DNA from: an uncultured Oscillospiraceae bacterium
GTDB lineage: Bacteria; Bacillota; Clostridia; Oscillospirales; Oscillospiraceae
Direction: 5' to 3'
NCBI GenBank assembly: GCA_910588045.1
Contig: CAJUPS010000112.1
Location: forward strand, 1 to 9,205
DNA length: 9,205 bases
Shown here: one piece after another, positions 5,967 through 9,205 of the stretch
Layout of the letters: every line of letters starts with the position of its first letter
Position numbering within the stretch: position 1 is the first letter of the stretch
The notes under the pieces: model-generated
Told to the model about the DNA's origin: nothing
What the model saw: only the letters and a program-made list of their open reading frames with translations
The model's database searches: none
Translations under genes and position numbers: made by a program

Positions 5967-8240
5967 TTATCCTAAGTGCCAGATCTCCTCGTTGTACTGC
6001 CGGATGGTGCGGTCGGAGGAGAAGTACCCGGACTTGGCGATATTCACCAGCATCTTCCGGGCCCAGGCCTTCCGGTCGCCGTACTGGCGGACGGCCAGGT
6101 CCTTCACGGAGATATACTCCTCCAGGTCCAGCAGCGCCATGAACCAGTCCTTCCCCTTGATGTCCCGCCACAGGGCCGCCAGGGCCGCGGCGTCGCCGAT
6201 GGCCAGCAGCTCCGGGGAGAGCAGGAAGTCCACTAGGCGCTCCACCCGGGGGGTGTGGTAGTAGTCCAGGGAGCGGTAGCGTGCGCCGCCCTTGTCGTCG
6301 TAGAGGTGGATCACCCGGTCGCTGTGGGCCCCGAAGGTGTAGATGTTGCCCGGCCCCACCAGCTCTGCGATCTCCACGTTGGCCCCGTCCATGGTGCCCA
6401 GGGTTACCGCGCCGTTGGCCATCAGCTTCATGTTGCCCGTGCCGCTGGCCTCCTTGGAGGCAAGGGAGATCTGTTCGGAGATGTCCGCGGCGGGGATGAG
6501 GCGCTCGGCCCAGGTGACGTTGTAGTTTTCGATCATCACCACCCGCAGCCAGGGGCGCACCGCCGGGTCGTTCTCAATGAGCTTTTGCAGGCAGAGGATC
6601 AGGTGGATGATGTGCTTGGCCATGACGTAGGCCGGGGCGGCCTTGGCGCCGAAGATGACCGTAACGGGGTACTCCGGCAGGCGGCCCTCCTTGATCTCCA
6701 GGTACTTTTGGATGACGTACAGGGCGTTCATCTGCTGGCGCTTGTACTCGTGGAGGCGCTTGATCTGGACGTCGAAGATGGAGTTGGGGTCCAGCTCCAC
6801 CCCCTGGGCCTCCCGGAGCTCCCGGCAGAAGCGCTCCTTGGCGCTCTGCTTCACCGCTACCAGCTGACTTAGAACATGGTCGTTGTCCATGTACTCCATC
6901 AGGCTCACCAGCCTGCCGGGGTCCCTCCGCCAGCGGGTGTTGATGCACTGGTCGATGAGGGCTGTGAGGTCCGGGTTGCACGCCTCCAGCCACCGCCGGA
7001 GGGTCACGCCGTTGGTCTTGTTGTTGAACTTCTCCGGGTAGAGGTCGTAGAAGGGCTTTAACTCCGCTTTCTTGAGGATCTCCGTGTGCAGGGCGGCCAC
7101 GCCGTTGACGGAGTACCCGTAGTGGATGTCGATGTGGGCCATGTGGACCAGGCCCCTCTCGTCCAGGATGGCCACGGCGGGGTCGCTGCTGACCTCCTTG
7201 GCCCGGCGGTCCAGCTCCCGGATGATGGGCTCCAGCTGGGGCGCCACCCTCTGAATGAAGTGGAGGGGCCACTTCTCCAGGGCCTCCGCCAGGATGGTGT
7301 GGTTGGTGTAGGCGCAGGTACGGCGCACCTGGTCGATGGCCTCGTCCATGCTCAGGCCCTTCCCGGTGAGGAGACGGATCAACTCCGGGATCACCATGGA
7401 GGGGTGGGTATCGTTGATCTGGATGGCCACGTGGTCCGCCAGCTCTCTGGGGCCATAGCCCCGCTCCTCCAGCTCCTTGAGGATCAGCTGCGCACCGGCG
7501 GAGACCATGAAATACTGCTGATAGACCCGCAGCAGCCGCCCTGCGTCGTCGCTGTCATCGGGATATAGGAAGCTGGTGAGGTGCCCGGCCACAGCGGTCT
7601 TGTCAAAGTCGATGCCCGTCTCCGGCGCGGGGGCGGGGTCCTCCACGTCGAACAGGTGCAGCCGGTTGGCCCGGTCGTTGTACGCCCCGGGGATGGCCAT
7701 GTCCCACAGCACCGCCCGCAGCTCGAACCCGCCAAAGGGGACCGTAAAACTCGTCCCCGTGGGGATCAGCCAGCTCTCCGGCTCGATCCAGGGATCGGGG
7801 GTCTCCCGCTGCTTGTTGTCCGCGAAGCGCTGATGGAAAAGTCCATAGTGGTAATTGAGGCCCACGCCGTCCCCCTTGAGGCCCAGGGCGGCGATGGAGT
7901 CCAGGAAGCAGGCCGCCAGGCGGCCCAGCCCGCCGTTGCCCAGGGAGGGCTCCGGCTCCTGTTCCTCCACCGCGTCCAGGTTCCGGCCCCAGCAGGCCAG
8001 CAGCTCCCGCACCTGCTCCCGGATGCCCAAGGCGAGCAGGTTGTTGTCCAGCAGCTTCCCCATCAGGAACTCCGCGGAGAAGTAGTAGAGCTTCCGCTCC
8101 CCCTCCGGGGCGGGCCGCCGGGCCGTCTGACGGCCCGTCAGGATGAGCAGCGCCTCATACAGTTGACGGTCGCCGCATTGCTCCGGGGCAAGGTCAAAGC
8201 GCTCCCGGATGATTTGTACCAGTTCTTCTTTCAGATCCAT
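5967..8240 (-). CDS. glgP: Glycogen/maltodextrin phosphorylase
   Basis: This 757-residue GT35 enzyme cleaves alpha-1,4-glucan ends with phosphate to glucose 1-phosphate, using pyridoxal phosphate. Conserved blocks appear in order: YYFSAEFLMG (52-61), SLGNGGLGRLAA (99-110), QINDTHPSMVIPEL (274-287), YTNHTILAEALEKWP (311-325), FNNKTNGVTLRRWL (405-418), FDVQIKRLHEYKRQ (489-502), GAKAAPAYVMAKHI (531-544) and EASGTGNMKLMANGA (597-611), where Lys605 would hold the cofactor. TMDGANVEI follows. At 757 residues it is shorter than the 800-840 of many family members, mainly at the N-terminus, as in simple unregulated bacterial forms; whether glycogen or maltodextrin is preferred cannot be read from sequence. 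ATG at 8240 has AAAGGAG (8253-8259) with about 12 nt spacing. It lies 71 bp downstream of a LacI-family gene on the same strand, so it may be cotranscribed with it or controlled by it. Confidence 0.96.
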   Translation of the reverse strand: MDLKEELVQIIRERFDLAPEQCGDRQLYEALLILTGRQTARRPAPEGERKLYYFSAEFLMGKLLDNNLLALGIREQVRELLACWGRNLDAVEEQEPEPSLGNGGLGRLAACFLDSIAALGLKGDGVGLNYHYGLFHQRFADNKQRETPDPWIEPESWLIPTGTSFTVPFGGFELRAVLWDMAIPGAYNDRANRLHLFDVEDPAPAPETGIDFDKTAVAGHLTSFLYPDDSDDAGRLLRVYQQYFMVSAGAQLILKELEERGYGPRELADHVAIQINDTHPSMVIPELIRLLTGKGLSMDEAIDQVRRTCAYTNHTILAEALEKWPLHFIQRVAPQLEPIIRELDRRAKEVSSDPAVAILDERGLVHMAHIDIHYGYSVNGVAALHTEILKKAELKPFYDLYPEKFNNKTNGVTLRRWLEACNPDLTALIDQCINTRWRRDPGRLVSLMEYMDNDHVLSQLVAVKQSAKERFCRELREAQGVELDPNSIFDVQIKRLHEYKRQQMNALYVIQKYLEIKEGRLPEYPVTVIFGAKAAPAYVMAKHIIHLILCLQKLIENDPAVRPWLRVVMIENYNVTWAERLIPAADISEQISLASKEASGTGNMKLMANGAVTLGTMDGANVEIAELVGPGNIYTFGAHSDRVIHLYDDKGGARYRSLDYYHTPRVERLVDFLLSPELLAIGDAAALAALWRDIKGKDWFMALLDLEEYISVKDLAVRQYGDRKAWARKMLVNIAKSGYFSSDRTIRQYNEEIWHLG

Positions 8241-8271
8241 GTTTGAAAAACGCTCCTTTCCGGATCAAGGC

Positions 8272-8287
8272 AGAAAACGCCTTTTCT
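8272..8287. promoter_or_regulatory. Small inverted repeat upstream of glgP (possible LacI-type operator)
   Basis: agaaaacgccttttct has 6-bp complementary arms (8272-8277 and 8282-8287) around four GC-rich bases, the general shape of a LacI-family operator, and lies in the 71-bp gap between the regulator and glgP. An overlapping alternative hairpin (aaggc/gcctt) uses part of the same bases. No clear -35/-10 pair is seen in the gap, so this is weak evidence. Confidence 0.25.
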
Positions 8288-8311
8288 AGTCACCGTGCAG
8301 AGCAAGCCCTC

Positions 8312-9205
8312 CTATGCGGTTTCCGGCGCCAGCTGCGCCACGCTCTCCCCCTTGATGAGCTGGAAGGAGACCACCTCGTGGAAGGGCTTGCTGCTTCGCT
8401 CGATGTTGCGCAGGAGCACATCCACTCCCCGCTCCGCCATGTGCTGGGTGTTCTGACGCACCGTGGTCAGACGCGGCACCGTGTAGTCGGCCATGGTAAT
8501 GCCGTCAAAGCCCGCCACGGATACGTCCTCGGGCACCCGCTTCCCCAGGTCCCGCAGGGCCCGGATGGTGCCCATAGCCATCACGTCGCTGACGGCGAAG
8601 ATGGCCGTGAGGTCCGGGCAGCGCTCCAGCAGACGCCGGGTAGCGGCGTAGGCGTCCGCCATGGAGTAGCGGCAGGGCTCGCAGTGCTCCCGGGCGTCGA
8701 AGGGCAATCCCAGCTCCCGGCAAGCCCGCTGGCAGCCCAGAAAGCGGCTGTAGCTGATCTGGGCGCAGGACCAGTTGCCCCCCAGCACGCCAATGTGCCG
8801 GTGCCCCCGGTCCGCCAGGAAGCGGATCATCTGGTAGGCCGCCGCCTCGTCGTCTGTCGTGATGGAGGAGAGGTTCTCGAAGCCCATCCTCCCGGCACTG
8901 TTGGTCAGCAGCAGGCAGGGGACGGCAACGGACTGGAACTCCCGCTGGAACAGTTCCAGATCGCCCCCCAGGAACATAATGCCCAGAGGCTTACGCTCCC
9001 GGCAGAGCTTGAGGGCGTAGGACACCTCGTCGGCATCCTCGTCCAGGTAGTAGACCGACGCATCCCGCCCGGCCTCCCGCAGCAGGGTCTGGATGCGCTC
9101 CACCAGGTCGGCAAAGAGCATGTTCTGGGAGCCCTTGACGATCACGGCGATGCTGGTGCCCGCCTGCTGCTTGAGGTGCTTGGCGTTGTTGTTGGGCTGG
9201 AAGCC
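8312..9205 (-). CDS. LacI family transcriptional regulator (5' end outside window)
   Basis: The frame is open from the TAG at 8312-8314 to the right edge, giving about 297 residues; the N-terminal DNA-binding helix-turn-helix lies beyond it. The visible start, GFQPNNNAKHLKQQAGTSIAVIV, is the typical hinge-helix to core transition of LacI proteins, so the GTG at 9145 is an internal codon and not the true start. The periplasmic-binding-like sugar domain follows: RHIGVLGG, then IFAVSDVMAMGTIRALRDLGKRVPEDVSVAGFDG, a classic family signature, and the C-terminal segment PRLTTVRQNTQHMAERGVDVLL. It probably represses genes for sugar or glucan use and is released by a ligand. Its position 71 bp upstream of glgP, same strand, suggests control of alpha-glucan metabolism (MalR-like), but ligand specificity is not readable. 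Confidence 0.93.
   Translation of the reverse strand, partial: GFQPNNNAKHLKQQAGTSIAVIVKGSQNMLFADLVERIQTLLREAGRDASVYYLDEDADEVSYALKLCRERKPLGIMFLGGDLELFQREFQSVAVPCLLLTNSAGRMGFENLSSITTDDEAAAYQMIRFLADRGHRHIGVLGGNWSCAQISYSRFLGCQRACRELGLPFDAREHCEPCRYSMADAYAATRRLLERCPDLTAIFAVSDVMAMGTIRALRDLGKRVPEDVSVAGFDGITMADYTVPRLTTVRQNTQHMAERGVDVLLRNIERSSKPFHEVVSFQLIKGESVAQLAPETA

Noticed and set aside
8312..9145. LacI-family gene starting at the GTG at 9145
   Set aside because: The frame continues upstream to the window edge with typical LacI hinge sequence, so the true start and DNA-binding domain lie outside.

Overview
The window reads as chromosomal DNA from a GC-rich, low-motility-type gut Clostridia lineage, most likely Oscillospiraceae or Ruminococcaceae relatives such as Flavonifractor or Lawsonibacter. 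That placement is an inference from GC-rich codon use, strong AGGAGG-type ribosome binding sites, sigma-A promoters with AT-rich -10 boxes, a DegV lipid-binding protein, an E. coli-like three-subunit XdhABC enzyme, and GC-rich palindromic intergenic repeats. No ribosomal RNA or other phylogenetic marker is present to prove it.

Layout, left to right. (1) Positions 1-122 are the 3' end of a gene on the + strand whose visible part is a hexapeptide repeat (E-E-I/T-K-T-P, six copies), followed by a strong intrinsic terminator. (2) A near-consensus promoter drives a monocistronic degV/fakB-like gene (279-1112). (3) A minus-strand mocA-like gene (1292-1870), which would make the cytosine form of molybdenum cofactor, sits between two copies of a nested palindromic, MITE-like repeat (about 1117-1244 and 1900-2037). 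(4) A divergent promoter region (about 2030-2145) with an imperfect dyad separates mocA from the + strand operon xdhA-xdhB-xdhC (2203-5882), encoding the molybdenum, FAD and 2Fe-2S subunits of a xanthine dehydrogenase-family hydroxylase. (5) A convergent terminator hairpin separates xdhC from the minus-strand glgP (glycogen/maltodextrin phosphorylase, 5967-8240). (6) A minus-strand LacI-family regulator, cut by the window edge, lies 71 bp upstream of glgP and reads in the same direction.

The functional core is the pairing of mocA with xdhABC. MocA-type enzymes attach CMP to molybdopterin, giving the cofactor form that xanthine dehydrogenase-family enzymes need. The two units face away from each other from a shared control region, so co-regulation is plausible. 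LacI plus glgP is a second, unrelated unit, probably for storage or imported alpha-glucan use. I see no clearly undescribed system here. The least explained parts are the repeat that forms most of the mocA leader RNA, the dyad between the divergent promoters, and the repetitive protein tail at the left edge.
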